64,000 nt of DNA from an uncultured Blautia sp. (GCA_905209435.1 CAJLTE010000001.1:1-64000); one strand, 5' to 3'; positions 18,283 to 27,929 are shown, counted from the first letter of the stretch. A program made the numbers and translations. The notes: a model not told the origin generated them from the letters alone.

Positions 18283-20940
18283 TTATTTTGCTTCTTTTTT
18301 CTCTTCAGCTTTCTTGAATTCCGGAACATTTCCCTCTCCATAGTAAGCTTTCAGATAAATCTCTTTCAGTTCAGACATTAATGGATATCTCGGGTTAGCA
18401 CCAGTACACTGGTCATTGAATGCCTGTTCGGTCATTTCATCCAGAGTATCAAGGAAGTATTTCTCATCTACGCCATACTCTTTGATTGTATGTTTAATCT
18501 CGATAGTATCCATCAGTTCCTGCAGTTTCTGGAGAAGTTTCTCGAATACTTCGCTGTCGTTTTTGCCTGTCAGACCTACAGAACGGCCAATCTCAGCGTA
18601 ACGAGCCAGTGTATGCGGATACTGATACTGAGGGAATGTACCCATCTTAGCCGGAACTTCAGCTGCATTGTAGCGCAGAACATGAAGCAGAACCAGAGCA
18701 TTTGCAATACCATGTGGAAGATGATGGAAAGCTCCCAGCTTATGAGCAAGAGAGTGGTTTACGCCAAGGAAAGCATTTGCGAAAGCCATACCAGCCATGC
18801 AGGAAGCATTTGCCATATGCTGTCTTGCTTCTACATCAGAACCATCTTTATATGCACGCGGCAGATACTCAAATACAAGTTTAATTGCATTTAATGCAAG
18901 ACCATCTGTATAATCGGAAGCCATCATGGAAGCATAAGCCTCAAGTGCATGAGTCATAACGTCGATACCGGAAGCACAGGTCAGTCCTTTTGGTGCGCTC
19001 ATCATATTGTCAGTATCAACGATAGCCATATCAGGCATTAATTCATAGTCTGCCAGAGGCCATTTGATACCAGTAGTTTTATCAGTGATAATAGCAAATG
19101 GTGTTACTTCAGAACCTGTACCGGAAGATGTAGGAACAGCTACGAAGTAAGCTTTTTTACCCATATGTGGGAATGTAAAGATTCGCTTACGGATATCCAT
19201 GAAGTCCATAGCCATGTCATCGAAATTAGCGTCTGGATTTTCATAGAGAACCCACATGATCTTGCCGGCATCCATTGCGGAACCACCGCCCATTGCGATA
19301 ATGCAGTCAGGCTCGAACATTCTCATTGCAGCAGCACCGGCTCTTGCAGAAGCGAGAGATGGATCTGGCTCTACATCGTAAAAGCAGGTATGTACGATTC
19401 CCATCTGATCTAATTTATCTTCGATCTTTTTAGTATATCCATTCTTATAAAGGAAAGAGTCTGTTACGATAAAGCAGCGTTTCTTGTGCATAACAGTGCC
19501 AAGTTCATCCAGAGCAACCGGCAGGCAGCCTTTTTTGAAATAAACTTTTTCCGGTGTTCTAATCCAGAGCATATTTTCTCTCCTTTCAGCAACGGTCTTG
19601 ATGTTGATAAGATGTTTCACACCTACGTTCTCAGATACGGAGTTGCCACCCCAGGAACCGCAGCCCAGAGTCAGGGACGGAACAAGTTTGAAGTTGTAAA
19701 GGTCGCCGATACCGCCCTGAGAAGATGGAGTATTGATGAGGATACGGCAGGTCTTCATAGCTGCTGCGTGTTTTTCCATCTTTTCCTTCTCTCTTGTGTC
19801 AATGTAGAGAGCGGAGGTATGTCCATAACCGCCGTCAGCTACAAGCTGTTCAGCTTTGGCAATCGCTTCGTCAAAAGTTTTGGCCTTGTACATGGCAAGT
19901 ACAGGGGAAAGCTTCTCATGTGCGAATTCTTCGCTGATGTCTACAGATTCAACTTCACCGATCAGAATCTTTGTTTCAGGAGGAACTGCAACACCGGCCA
20001 TCTCAGCGATAGTGGCAGCCTTCTGGCCTACGATCTTTGCATTCAATGCGCCATTGATAAGGATAGTTTTTCTTACTTTCTCTAATTCATCCGGTTTCAG
20101 GAAGTAACATCCTCTGTAAAGGAATTCTTCTTTTACTTTCTTATAAATGCTCTCAAGAACAGTTACAGACTGTTCGGAAGCACAGATCATACCATTGTCA
20201 AAGGTCTTGGAATGGATGATGGAGTTAACTGCCAGACGGATATCTGCACTGTCATCAATGATAACAGGAGTATTTCCGGGACCTACACCTAAAGCAGGTT
20301 TTCCAGAAGAATAGGCAGCCTTAACCATTCCGGGACCACCTGTGGCAAGGATGATGTCTGCTTCACGCATAACCTGATTTGTCAGATCAAGACTTGGAAC
20401 ATCAATCCATCCGATGATTCCCTTCGGTGCACCGGCTTCTACAGCTGCCTCCAGAACAACCTTTGCTGCCTCAATGGTACATTTCTTTGCGCGGGGATGC
20501 GGACTGATGATGATTGCATTACGTGTTTTCAGTGCAATCAGAGTTTTGAAGATTGCAGTAGATGTTGGGTTGGTTGTAGGAATAACAGCAGCAATCAGAC
20601 CAATCGGCTCAGCTATTTTCTTAATACCGTAAGCAGTGTCTTCTTCAATCACACCGCAAGTTCTGGTATTCTTATATGCGTTGTATACATATTCGGCTGC
20701 GTAATGGTTCTTGATAACCTTATCTTCTACAATACCCATTCCTGTTTCTTCAACAGCATCTTTAGCAAGCGGGATACGTGCTTTGTCAGCAGCAGTAGCG
20801 GCAGCTTTAAAAATCTTATCTACCTGCTCCTGGGTAAATGTTGCGAAAATCTTCTGTGCCTCTTTCATGGCTGCAATCTTTGCAGTAAGGGCTTCAGGGG
20901 TGTCGATGATGGTTGGGATAGTGTTCTCTTTTTTTGCCAT
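18283..20940 (-). CDS. adhE: Bifunctional acetaldehyde-CoA/alcohol dehydrogenase
   Basis: Reduces acetyl-CoA to acetaldehyde and then ethanol, re-oxidising two NADH in fermentation; forms cytosolic filaments (spirosomes) in known cases. The 885 residues contain an N-terminal CoA-acylating aldehyde dehydrogenase (GVGPGNTPVIID, catalytic cysteine in DNGMICASEQSV near residue 250) and, from about residue 450, an iron-dependent alcohol dehydrogenase (MGGGSAMDAGK, PTSSGTGSEVTPF, NHSLAHKLGAFHHLPHG with the iron-binding histidines). Both halves look intact. AGGAGG lies upstream of the ATG. The 867-bp upstream gap carries a consensus promoter with a Rex operator, consistent with NADH/NAD+ control. 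Confidence 0.97.
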   Translation of the reverse strand: MAKKENTIPTIIDTPEALTAKIAAMKEAQKIFATFTQEQVDKIFKAAATAADKARIPLAKDAVEETGMGIVEDKVIKNHYAAEYVYNAYKNTRTCGVIEEDTAYGIKKIAEPIGLIAAVIPTTNPTSTAIFKTLIALKTRNAIIISPHPRAKKCTIEAAKVVLEAAVEAGAPKGIIGWIDVPSLDLTNQVMREADIILATGGPGMVKAAYSSGKPALGVGPGNTPVIIDDSADIRLAVNSIIHSKTFDNGMICASEQSVTVLESIYKKVKEEFLYRGCYFLKPDELEKVRKTILINGALNAKIVGQKAATIAEMAGVAVPPETKILIGEVESVDISEEFAHEKLSPVLAMYKAKTFDEAIAKAEQLVADGGYGHTSALYIDTREKEKMEKHAAAMKTCRILINTPSSQGGIGDLYNFKLVPSLTLGCGSWGGNSVSENVGVKHLINIKTVAERRENMLWIRTPEKVYFKKGCLPVALDELGTVMHKKRCFIVTDSFLYKNGYTKKIEDKLDQMGIVHTCFYDVEPDPSLASARAGAAAMRMFEPDCIIAMGGGSAMDAGKIMWVLYENPDANFDDMAMDFMDIRKRIFTFPHMGKKAYFVAVPTSSGTGSEVTPFAIITDKTTGIKWPLADYELMPDMAIVDTDNMMSAPKGLTCASGIDVMTHALEAYASMMASDYTDGLALNAIKLVFEYLPRAYKDGSDVEARQHMANASCMAGMAFANAFLGVNHSLAHKLGAFHHLPHGIANALVLLHVLRYNAAEVPAKMGTFPQYQYPHTLARYAEIGRSVGLTGKNDSEVFEKLLQKLQELMDTIEIKHTIKEYGVDEKYFLDTLDEMTEQAFNDQCTGANPRYPLMSELKEIYLKAYYGEGNVPEFKKAEEKKEAK

Positions 20941-21000
20941 TTGGGAATCCTCCTGTTTGTGTTTTCGTTAAAAGTATTTACCGTGACCTGTTATGTTTTT

Positions 21001-21030
21001 ATTATACAAATAAACTGATTATTCGGTCAA
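21001..21030 (-). promoter_or_regulatory. Proximal adhE promoter candidate
   Basis: On the minus strand TTGACC (21025-21030), 18-bp spacer, TATAAT (21001-21006), 60 bp before the start codon. Confidence 0.55.
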
Positions 21031-21181
21031 CAGTAACATTAATATGAGTATAACGAAATATTATGGTGAAAATTGTGCATAATCACGTAAATAATGTGAA
21101 TAAAATATCAATTGTCAGAATATATGAGAAAAATTTAACAATATATGTTCTGTTGGCAACTGAGAGAAAGTTAAAAAAATA

Positions 21182-21241
21182 ACGTTAATAAATTAACAAC
21201 CTCGATAACACTATTATATGACTTCGTTAATAATTTGTCAA
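21182..21241 (-). promoter_or_regulatory. Distal adhE promoter with Rex operator
   Basis: On the minus strand TTGACA (21236-21241), 17-bp spacer and TATAAT (21213-21218), a full consensus. Just downstream, TTGTTAATTTATTAACGT (21182-21199) matches the known Rex box TTGTTAA-N4-TTAACAA at 16 of 18 positions, lying where a bound repressor would block transcription. Another GTTAACAA half-site is at 21261-21268. The leader to the start codon would be about 265 nt. Confidence 0.72.
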
Positions 21242-21574
21242 TCTCTAAATACATAAAATAGTTAACAAATACTAACTTACGATTTTGTGAAAATATAACA
21301 ATATAATTTGTCGAAAAATTTTTACTGAAAAGAAAATAGTTATCTTATATGATAATTTCATGAATATATAGAAAAGTTTGAAAGATGGATGTATATGAGC
21401 AGTAAGGCATGAATTTTGTTTAAATGGATAAAACACAAAAAGCTTAAAAATGAGAACTTTTAAGAGAGAACATAACAAACTCAGACCGAGATATAAAGCA
21501 ATTATTAGAAGATAGTAGATTATAAAGAAAAAATAACTCAAAAAATATAATACTTATGAATAGGTCAGTTTCCA

Positions 21575-21778
21575 GCTTCGGAGCACTTATGTTTTTCCAT
21601 GCATTTGCAGGAGTCTTAGAAAAACTTAGCCCCGCGAAATCTGCGTTATTCAGAAAAATGCAACTGTCTGAGCCGACAGGCGAGTTTTGCATTTTTCTGA
21701 ATGCTTTTAGTAGATTCCGCGGGGCTTAGCTTTTCTTAGGCTCCGAAACCGCATGGAAAAACATAAGTGCTCCGAAGC
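21575..21778. repeat. 204-bp giant inverted repeat (MITE-like hairpin)
   Basis: The outer arms are 28 bp and perfect (21575-21602 with 21751-21778; arm begins GCTTCGGAGCACTTATG). Pairing then continues imperfectly: TTAGCCCCGCG with CGCGGGGCTTAG, and ATTCAGAAAAATGCAA with TTTTGCATTTTTCTGAAT, closing with CTGTC/GACAG around a six-base loop. GC-rich blocks stand out from the AT-rich surroundings. It lies 30 bp downstream of typA and more than 300 bp upstream of the adhE promoter. No coding frame. The remainder of 20941-21807 is AT-rich spacer with the adhE control sites. Confidence 0.88.
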
Positions 21779-21807
21779 GTCCCCTTATATTTATTTGCTT
21801 GTTTGTT

Positions 21808-23640
21808 TTAGGCTTTTCTAAAAGCAGCTCTCTTACGTTCTCTGGAATCCAGCAGTCTCTTACGGATACGGAGAGACTCCGGTGTAACCTCCAGCAGCTC
21901 ATCCTGGTCGATGAAGTCAATTGCCTGCTCCAGACTCAGAACTCTAGGCGGAGTTAATTTTAGTGCATCGTCAGCAGAAGAAGAACGTGTATTGGTCAGA
22001 TGTTTTGTTTTGCATACGTTCAGCTCAATATCTTCAGCTTTACCATTCTGTCCGATAACCATACCGCTGTAAACTTTAGCGCCAGGTCCGATAAACAGAG
22101 TACCACGTTCCTGAGCTGCGAACAGACCATAAGTAACAGCTTCGCCAGCCTCAAATGCGATCAGAGATCCCTGTTTTCTGTACTGGAAATCTCCCTTATA
22201 AGGTGCATAACCGTCAAACATGGTATTGATGATACCAGTACCCTTGGTGGATGTAAGGAACTCGCCACGGAATCCGATCAGTCCACGGGAAGGAATGTGG
22301 AACTCCAGACGTACAGTGCCGTCACTGGCAGTACTCATACCCTGCAGCTCACCTTTACGCTCGCTCAGTTTCTGAATTACAGTACCGGAAAATTCTTCCG
22401 GAACATCTACATAAGCGATTTCCATAGGCTCAAGCTTCTTGCCGCGTTCGTCTGTCTTATACAGAACCTCTGGTTTACTTACTGCGAATTCATAACCTTC
22501 ACGTCTCATGTTCTCGATCAGAACAGACAGATGAAGTTCTCCACGTCCGGAAACTTTAAAGGCTTCTGTTGTCTCGGTATCTTCTACACGAAGGCTGACG
22601 TCTGTATTCAGCTCACGGTAGAGACGGTCACGAAGATGACGGGAGGTAATATATTTACCTTCCTGGCCAGCCAGCGGACTGTCATTTACGATGAAGTTCA
22701 TGGCAATGGTAGGCTCGGAAATTTTCTGGAAAGGAATAGCCTCTGGGTTATCTCCTGCGCAGAGAGTATCACCGATATGGATATCTGCGATACCGGAAAT
22801 AGCAACGATAGAACCAATGTTGGCTTCCTTTACTTCAACTTTGTTCAGACCGTCAAACTCATAGAGCTTGCTGATCTTAACTTTCTTGCGTTTATCCAGA
22901 TCATGATGGTTTAACAGAGTCAGTTCCTGGTTAACAGCGATTTTACCATTCTCAACTTTACCTACACCGATACGTCCAACATATTCGTTGTAATCAATTG
23001 TGCTGATCAAAACCTGAGTATCTGCATCCGGATCTCCTTCAGGAGCCGGGATATATTTCAGAATTGCATCGAATAATGGAGCCATATCCTTAGGAGTATC
23101 ATTTAAGTCGATCACAGCATGTCCTGCTTTTGCAGAAGCATACAGGAACGGACAGTCAAGCTGCTCATCAGAAGCACCAAGATCCATAAGAAGTTCCAGA
23201 ACTTCATCTACAACCTCGTCAGGACGGGCTTCCGGACGGTCGATCTTGTTGATACATACGATTACATGAAGATCAAGTTCCAGTGCTTTCTTAAGAACGA
23301 ACTTGGTCTGAGGCATAGCACCCTCGAAAGCATCAACGAGAAGAATTACTCCGTCTACCATCTTAAGTACACGTTCTACCTCGCCACCGAAATCAGCATG
23401 TCCTGGTGTGTCGATGATGTTGATCTTTGTGCCTTTGTAATGAATAGCAGTGTTTTTGGATAAAATAGTGATACCACGTTCACGCTCGATATCATTGGAG
23501 TCCATGACACGTTCCTGAACTTCCTGATTCTCACGGAATACACCGCTCTGTTTCAGAAGCTGGTCAACCAGAGTAGTTTTACCGTGGTCAACGTGTGCGA
23601 TGATGGCTACGTTACGGACGTCTTCACGTTTTGTTCTCAT
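21808..23640 (-). CDS. typA: Ribosome-binding GTPase TypA/BipA
   Basis: Translational GTPase that binds the 70S ribosome and assists 50S assembly and stress or cold adaptation. 610 residues: G domain with AHVDHGKTT (G1), ERERGITI (G2), [15 protein letters not shown] (G3) and NKIDRPEA (G4), then EF-G-like domains II and III, a domain V-like part, and the family-specific C-terminus ([13 protein letters not shown]). Length is normal. GAGGAAAGGA lies upstream of the ATG at 23640. Transcribed alone; an inverted repeat TTTACAG/CTGTAAA (23679-23685, 23711-23717) lies in its leader. The giant hairpin follows its stop and could end the transcript. Confidence 0.97.
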   Translation of the reverse strand: MRTKREDVRNVAIIAHVDHGKTTLVDQLLKQSGVFRENQEVQERVMDSNDIERERGITILSKNTAIHYKGTKINIIDTPGHADFGGEVERVLKMVDGVILLVDAFEGAMPQTKFVLKKALELDLHVIVCINKIDRPEARPDEVVDEVLELLMDLGASDEQLDCPFLYASAKAGHAVIDLNDTPKDMAPLFDAILKYIPAPEGDPDADTQVLISTIDYNEYVGRIGVGKVENGKIAVNQELTLLNHHDLDKRKKVKISKLYEFDGLNKVEVKEANIGSIVAISGIADIHIGDTLCAGDNPEAIPFQKISEPTIAMNFIVNDSPLAGQEGKYITSRHLRDRLYRELNTDVSLRVEDTETTEAFKVSGRGELHLSVLIENMRREGYEFAVSKPEVLYKTDERGKKLEPMEIAYVDVPEEFSGTVIQKLSERKGELQGMSTASDGTVRLEFHIPSRGLIGFRGEFLTSTKGTGIINTMFDGYAPYKGDFQYRKQGSLIAFEAGEAVTYGLFAAQERGTLFIGPGAKVYSGMVIGQNGKAEDIELNVCKTKHLTNTRSSSADDALKLTPPRVLSLEQAIDFIDQDELLEVTPESLRIRKRLLDSRERKRAAFRKA

Positions 23641-24013
23641 AAAATGATTTCCTTTCCTCTTTAAGTTTGAATTGATTATTTACAGTTCACAGTTACCTGC
23701 AGATTGTTCCGCTGTAAAATAGATACTGGAATAATGCAGGCGTATTTATTCCTATTATATGTGATTTTTCTTTTGATTAGTTACCCGAATTTTCAGTTTA
23801 CCACATTTTCACCAGATTACAAGGTGTTGAAATAAATTTTTTTATTTTTTAAATTCTGGTTCTAAACGAGAAAGCCTGTACATAACCTTATAAAGAACAA
23901 TACAAGGCACACTAGAGCATACGCAGAAAACAAAAAAGCAGCAGAGGATATTCACGGTCAGTGCTGTGGCGTTTTCAGGGCGAAGGTGCTCTACGAGGAA
24001 GGAGAACCACATT

Positions 24014-24640
24014 ATGGCAGATAAAATTATTGAAAACAATCAGGTATCTATGATGGGAAAAATTGCAGCAGGCTTCACATTCAGTCATCAGGTTTTTGGT
24101 GAAGGCTTCTATATGACAGAACTTCTGGTCAAGAGGCTCAGTGATTCGGAAGACAGGATTCCCGTGATGGTCTCAGAACGGCTGGTGGACGTAACACAGG
24201 ATTATATAGGAGAATATGTAGAAATCCATGGTCAGTTTCGATCCTATAATCGTCATGAAGAGAAGCATAATCGTCTTGTGCTCTCAGTATTTACCAGGGA
24301 ATTGAAATTTGTGGAAGAAGAGGACGAGACCGTTCCGGTAAATCAGATTTTTCTTGACGGATTTATCTGTAAACCACCGGTGTACCGTAAGACTCCGCTT
24401 GGAAGAGAAATTGCGGATGTACTTCTGGCAGTAAATCGTCCATATGGAAAGTCAGACTACATACCATGCATCTGCTGGGGCAGAAACGCCCGCTATGCAT
24501 CCGCTTTTGAAGTAGGAGGTCACGTATTGATCTGGGGACGCATCCAGAGCAGAGAATATATGAAACGGATCGGTGAGAATGAAACAGAGAAAAGGGTTGC
24601 TTATGAAGTTTCTGTAAGTAAGCTGGAATATATGGAATAA
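24014..24640 (+). CDS. Single-stranded DNA-binding protein family member with two OB-like halves
   Basis: A 208-residue protein. The C-terminal half (QIFLDGFICKPPVYRKTPLG, YIPCICWGRNARYAS, GHVLIWGRIQSREY) is a recognisable SSB-type OB fold. The N-terminal half (VSMMGKIAAGFTFSHQVFGE, EYVEIHGQFRSYNR) has a similar strand order and looks like a second, diverged OB fold. There is no acidic DDDIPF-like SSB tail, so this is not the housekeeping SSB. The ATG at 24014 follows GAAGGAG; an upstream in-frame start at 23966 lacks an RBS. Function in DNA metabolism is inferred from the fold only. Confidence 0.78.
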   Translation: MADKIIENNQVSMMGKIAAGFTFSHQVFGEGFYMTELLVKRLSDSEDRIPVMVSERLVDVTQDYIGEYVEIHGQFRSYNRHEEKHNRLVLSVFTRELKFVEEEDETVPVNQIFLDGFICKPPVYRKTPLGREIADVLLAVNRPYGKSDYIPCICWGRNARYASAFEVGGHVLIWGRIQSREYMKRIGENETEKRVAYEVSVSKLEYME

Positions 24641-24759
24641 TAAGTACAGCAGGCAACATTATTAATTACTTGCAATTCTTCATAAACTGCGTTAATATAA
24701 GCGTATTCAGATAAAAACAGGATACTGTTTATCATGTCTATAATGACACAAAAAAGAAG

Positions 24760-24901
24760 GTTACTGTTCACTTCGTTCTCAGTAACACGCTTTGCAATGC
24801 ACAGGATTTATGATGATCACATAAGTCTGTGTCATATGCCGCGGACATTTGGTGTATTTATACCCAAATGTCTTGTGGGATAATAGTGTGTGAACAGTAA
24901 C
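24760..24901. repeat. 142-bp element bounded by GTTACTGTTCAC inverted repeats
   Basis: GTTACTGTTCAC (24760-24771) and GTGAACAGTAAC (24890-24901) are perfect 12-bp terminal inverted repeats. Inside is a hairpin with arms ACATTTGG / CCAAATGT (24845-24852, 24864-24871). No coding capacity. The same terminal motif recurs at 4247-4273, 29919-29945 and, degenerate, 34648-34700. It fills most of the gap between the SSB-like and adenosyltransferase genes and ends 45 bp before the latter. Confidence 0.7.
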
Positions 24902-24945
24902 GAAAGAATATACAATTTCAACAGCGATAAGAGGAATTGTTTGTT

Positions 24946-25437
24946 ATGAAAAAAGAATTTACAGAGGTTTATTGCGGTGGAGGAAAAGGTAAAACAACAT
25001 TGGCCATTGGCCAGTGCCTGAGAGCTTCCGCCCAGGGTAAAAGCGTCATTATTATTCAGTTTCTGAAAGGAAGAGAACGCGGAGAGTTGGATTTTCTGGA
25101 AGAACTGGATAATCTGGATATCAAAATATTCCGTTTTGAAAAACATGATGAGTGTTATGAGGAGTTGAATGAGCAGGAGAAAGCAGAAGAGAAGACTAAC
25201 ATTCTTAATGCTTTAAATTTTGCACGTAAGGTGATAGCAACGCAGGAGTGCGATTTTCTGCTTCTGGATGAGATTCTCGGACTTCTGGATTATGGGATCA
25301 CTACCGAAGAAGTAATCGGTGATATTCTCAAGATGAAAGATGAGAGTATGCACATTTTGCTTACAGGACGGACGTTACCTGACAGCCTGCGTAAATATGC
25401 AGACAGCATAACTACACTGACAACAGAGAATTTATAG
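24946..25437 (+). CDS. Corrinoid (cob(I)alamin) adenosyltransferase, CobO/BtuR family
   Basis: Transfers the adenosyl group of ATP to cob(I)alamin, giving coenzyme B12. The 163-residue protein begins with the family P-loop EVYCGGGKGKTTLAIGQCLR, then IIQFLKGRERGELDFLEEL and the Walker B-like DFLLLDEILGLLDYGI, ending with LLTGRTLPDSLRKYADSIT. These match CobO/CobA-type enzymes throughout, with a family-typical G-G-G-K-G-K-T variant. GAGGA lies 10 bp before the ATG at 24946; the TTG at 24937 is too close to it. No B12 gene is nearby, so it probably serves salvage. Confidence 0.88.
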   Translation: MKKEFTEVYCGGGKGKTTLAIGQCLRASAQGKSVIIIQFLKGRERGELDFLEELDNLDIKIFRFEKHDECYEELNEQEKAEEKTNILNALNFARKVIATQECDFLLLDEILGLLDYGITTEEVIGDILKMKDESMHILLTGRTLPDSLRKYADSITTLTTENL

Positions 25438-25502
25438 GTTGCCTGACACAGAGTGGGCAGGAACCTGTATAGAAGCTACAGAAGAATAAAGGAGGAGAGC
25501 AA

Positions 25503-26396
25503 ATGGCAATTTTTAAAGGTGCAGGTGTTGCAATCGTAACCCCTATGTATGAAGATGGTAAGGTTAATTATGATAAACTGGAGGAGCTCCTTGAGTATCA
25601 GATTGCAAACAGTACAGACGCGATCATCATTTGCGGAACAACAGGAGAATCATCTACAATGACACACGGAGAGCATCTTAAGACAATTAAGTTTGCAATC
25701 GATAAAGTAAACAAACGTGTTCCAGTCATTGCAGGTACAGGCTCCAATTGTACAGAAACTGCAATCATGATGTCAAAAGAAGCTGCCTCTTACGGCGCAG
25801 ATGCACTTCTGGTCGTAACTCCATATTATAACAAGGCAACTCAGAAGGGACTTATTGCTCATTATACAGCAATCGCAGAAGCAGTTCCGGAAACACCGAT
25901 CATTATGTACAATGTTCCGAGCCGTACAGGATGTAACATTCAGCCGGCAACAGCAGTAGCTTTGGCTAAGAATGTTAAAAATATCGTTGGTATCAAGGCA
26001 GCCAGCGGAGATCTTTCTCAGATTGCAACAATGATGTCAATGGCAGACGGTGCTATCGAACTGTATTCCGGAAATGACGATCAGGTACTTCCGATTCTTT
26101 CACTTGGCGGACTTGGAGTAATTTCTGTACTTTCTAATGTTGCTCCGAAAGAAACTCATGATATGGTCATGAAATTCTTAGAGGGTGATACAAAGGGGGC
26201 AGCAGAGATTCAGTTAAAAGCAATCCCGTTGATCCACGCACTGTTCAGCGAAGTAAATCCAATTCCGGTTAAATCAGCTCTGAACCTTATGGGATGGGAA
26301 GTAGGACCTCTTCGTATGCCATTATCCGAAATGGAAGAAGCAAACAAGGAGAAGCTTGCAGCAGAACTGAAGAACTTTGGAATCAAACTTGCGTAA
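25503..26396 (+). CDS. dapA: 4-hydroxy-tetrahydrodipicolinate synthase
   Basis: Condenses pyruvate with aspartate semialdehyde, the first committed step to diaminopimelate and lysine. The 297-residue TIM barrel shows ICGTTGESSTM (pyruvate site), VVTPYYNKATQKGL, YNVPSRTG with the catalytic tyrosine, and IVGIKAASGD with the Schiff-base lysine. The residue after that lysine is Ala where Glu is usual, a small change. GGAGGAGAGC gives a strong RBS. dapB follows after 24 bp, so the two consecutive pathway enzymes are co-expressed. Confidence 0.95.
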   Translation: MAIFKGAGVAIVTPMYEDGKVNYDKLEELLEYQIANSTDAIIICGTTGESSTMTHGEHLKTIKFAIDKVNKRVPVIAGTGSNCTETAIMMSKEAASYGADALLVVTPYYNKATQKGLIAHYTAIAEAVPETPIIMYNVPSRTGCNIQPATAVALAKNVKNIVGIKAASGDLSQIATMMSMADGAIELYSGNDDQVLPILSLGGLGVISVLSNVAPKETHDMVMKFLEGDTKGAAEIQLKAIPLIHALFSEVNPIPVKSALNLMGWEVGPLRMPLSEMEEANKEKLAAELKNFGIKLA

Positions 26397-26420
26397 TTCT
26401 GGATTGAGAGGGAAATACAA

Positions 26421-27182
26421 ATGGTAAAGATTATTATGCATGGCTGCAATGGTCATATGGGTCAGGTAATTTCCGGACTAGTTGAGAAAGATCCGGATGC
26501 TGAGATCGTAGCAGGTATTGATGTAGCAGATCAGGGAAAGAACAGTTACCCTGTATATACAAATATGGAAGAATGTCAGGTAGAGGCAGATGCCCTTATT
26601 GATTTTTCTTCTGCAAAAGCGACAGATGCACTTCTTGCTTACTGCGAGAAACGCCAGCTTCCGGTTGTATTATGTACAACAGGTTTGAGTGAAGAGCAGC
26701 TTGCAAAGGTTGAAGAGGTTTCTAAGAATGTTGCAGTTCTGAAATCAGCAAATATGTCTCTTGGAATTAATACATTAATGAAACTGCTCCAGGATGCGGC
26801 AAAGGTTCTGGCAACAGCTGGATTTGATATGGAAATTGTTGAGAAACATCACAGACTGAAACTGGATGCTCCAAGCGGAACAGCTCTGGCGCTGGCAGAC
26901 AGTATCAACGAAGCAATGGATAACCAGTATCATTATACTTATGACCGCAGTCAGAGACGTGAGATGCGTGACGATAAGGAAATCGGCATTTCAGCAGTTC
27001 GCGGCGGAACAATCGTCGGAGAACATGAAGTGATTTTTGCAGGTCCTGACGAGGTAATTGAATTCAAACATACTGCATATTCAAAAGCTGTATTTGGAAA
27101 AGGTGCTATCGAAGCTGCAAAATTCCTTGCAGGCAAACCAGCAGGAAGATATGACATGAGCGATGTCATCAGTGCGAAATAA
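26421..27182 (+). CDS. dapB: 4-hydroxy-tetrahydrodipicolinate reductase
   Basis: Reduces the DapA product with NAD(P)H to tetrahydrodipicolinate. The 253 residues begin with the dinucleotide-binding HGCNGHMGQVI and include SANMSLGINTLMKL and the catalytic and substrate motif EKHHRLKLDAPSGTA, then SAVRGGTIVGEHEV. Length and motifs are normal for DapB. It is the second gene of the dapAB operon and ends shortly before a terminator. The epimerase needed later in the pathway (dapF) is at 40551, outside this operon, and is atypical. Confidence 0.96.
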   Translation: MVKIIMHGCNGHMGQVISGLVEKDPDAEIVAGIDVADQGKNSYPVYTNMEECQVEADALIDFSSAKATDALLAYCEKRQLPVVLCTTGLSEEQLAKVEEVSKNVAVLKSANMSLGINTLMKLLQDAAKVLATAGFDMEIVEKHHRLKLDAPSGTALALADSINEAMDNQYHYTYDRSQRREMRDDKEIGISAVRGGTIVGEHEVIFAGPDEVIEFKHTAYSKAVFGKGAIEAAKFLAGKPAGRYDMSDVISAK

Positions 27183-27207
27183 TAAAAAAGTAAAATATAG
27201 TATAGAA

Positions 27208-27244
27208 AAGAAGTGTACCCGGTAATTCGGTACACTTCTTTTTT
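27208..27244 (+). terminator. Terminator of the dapAB operon
   Basis: Perfect 12-bp stem AAGAAGTGTACC / GGTACACTTCTT (27208-27219 with 27229-27240) followed by TTTT. Confidence 0.9.
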
Positions 27245-27460
27245 GTATCAGAAATTTCTTCTGCGAATTTTTTCCAGAATAGTATTGTTTTTTATGCACA
27301 TATTAAAATTACAATGATAAGAGATAAAACAGTTATATATCTTGTGATTTGCAGCTGTTTTAGATCTCGATATCATAAGACATAAAAATCATAATATAAT
27401 AAAGCGGAGGGATTCTGCCGCATGAACGGGCGGACTGCTTTCCGGGAACAGGAGACGAAT

Positions 27461-27922
27461 ATGAGAAAAAAAGCAAAAAAAATTCTTGTGAGTGCGGCAC
27501 TTATTATGTCCTTATGTATGTTTACTGCATGTGGAAACACCAATAATGCAGCAGATGAAGTGGACACAACAGAAGATGAAAACATTACTGATGAGAATGA
27601 TATGAATGATACTGATAATAACACAGCAGATGATAATACTGCCAATAATACAGAGCAAGACAGAGAAAACAATACGAATACACGTAATAATGATGAAATT
27701 TCTACAGATAACGGAACAGTAGTTGAGGATAATAATGGAACTGGAAATGGAGCAGCAGAGGATGATATGACTGATAACGCAGCTGATGTTGAAGCAGGAG
27801 ACAATGATAATGGAACTGTTTCCGGGGCACTCGGAAATGGAGTCAGAGATCTCGGGGATGGTGTTGGAAATGCAGTAGAAGATGTGGGCGATGCTATTGG
27901 AAATGCCGCAGAAGGGCGATAA
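27461..27922 (+). CDS. Low-complexity Asn/Asp-rich lipoprotein
   Basis: A 153-residue secreted lipoprotein. Signal peptide with basic MRKKAKK, hydrophobic ILVSAALIMSLCMFTAC and a lipobox at Cys24. The mature part is almost wholly Asn, Asp, Glu, Thr and Gly (NDTDNNTADDNTANN and similar), with a C-terminal stretch GNGVRDLGDGVGNAVEDVGD, so it is acidic and probably unfolded, perhaps a spacer or surface polymer. AGGAG lies 7 bp before the ATG at 27461; an upstream ATG at 27422 would bury the signal. No domain was recognised. Monocistronic with its own terminator. Confidence 0.8.
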   Translation: MRKKAKKILVSAALIMSLCMFTACGNTNNAADEVDTTEDENITDENDMNDTDNNTADDNTANNTEQDRENNTNTRNNDEISTDNGTVVEDNNGTGNGAAEDDMTDNAADVEAGDNDNGTVSGALGNGVRDLGDGVGNAVEDVGDAIGNAAEGR

Positions 27923-27929
27923 AAAATAA

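Noticed and set aside
21272..21541. 89-residue minus-strand ORF rich in Phe, Ile and Leu
   Set aside because: Low-complexity AT-rich shadow with no RBS, lying in the adhE upstream gap.
23842..24039. 65-residue minus-strand membrane-like ORF
   Set aside because: It overlaps the start of the SSB-like gene, has no good RBS, and lies in an AT-rich gap where hydrophobic shadows are frequent. It could be real, but support is too weak.
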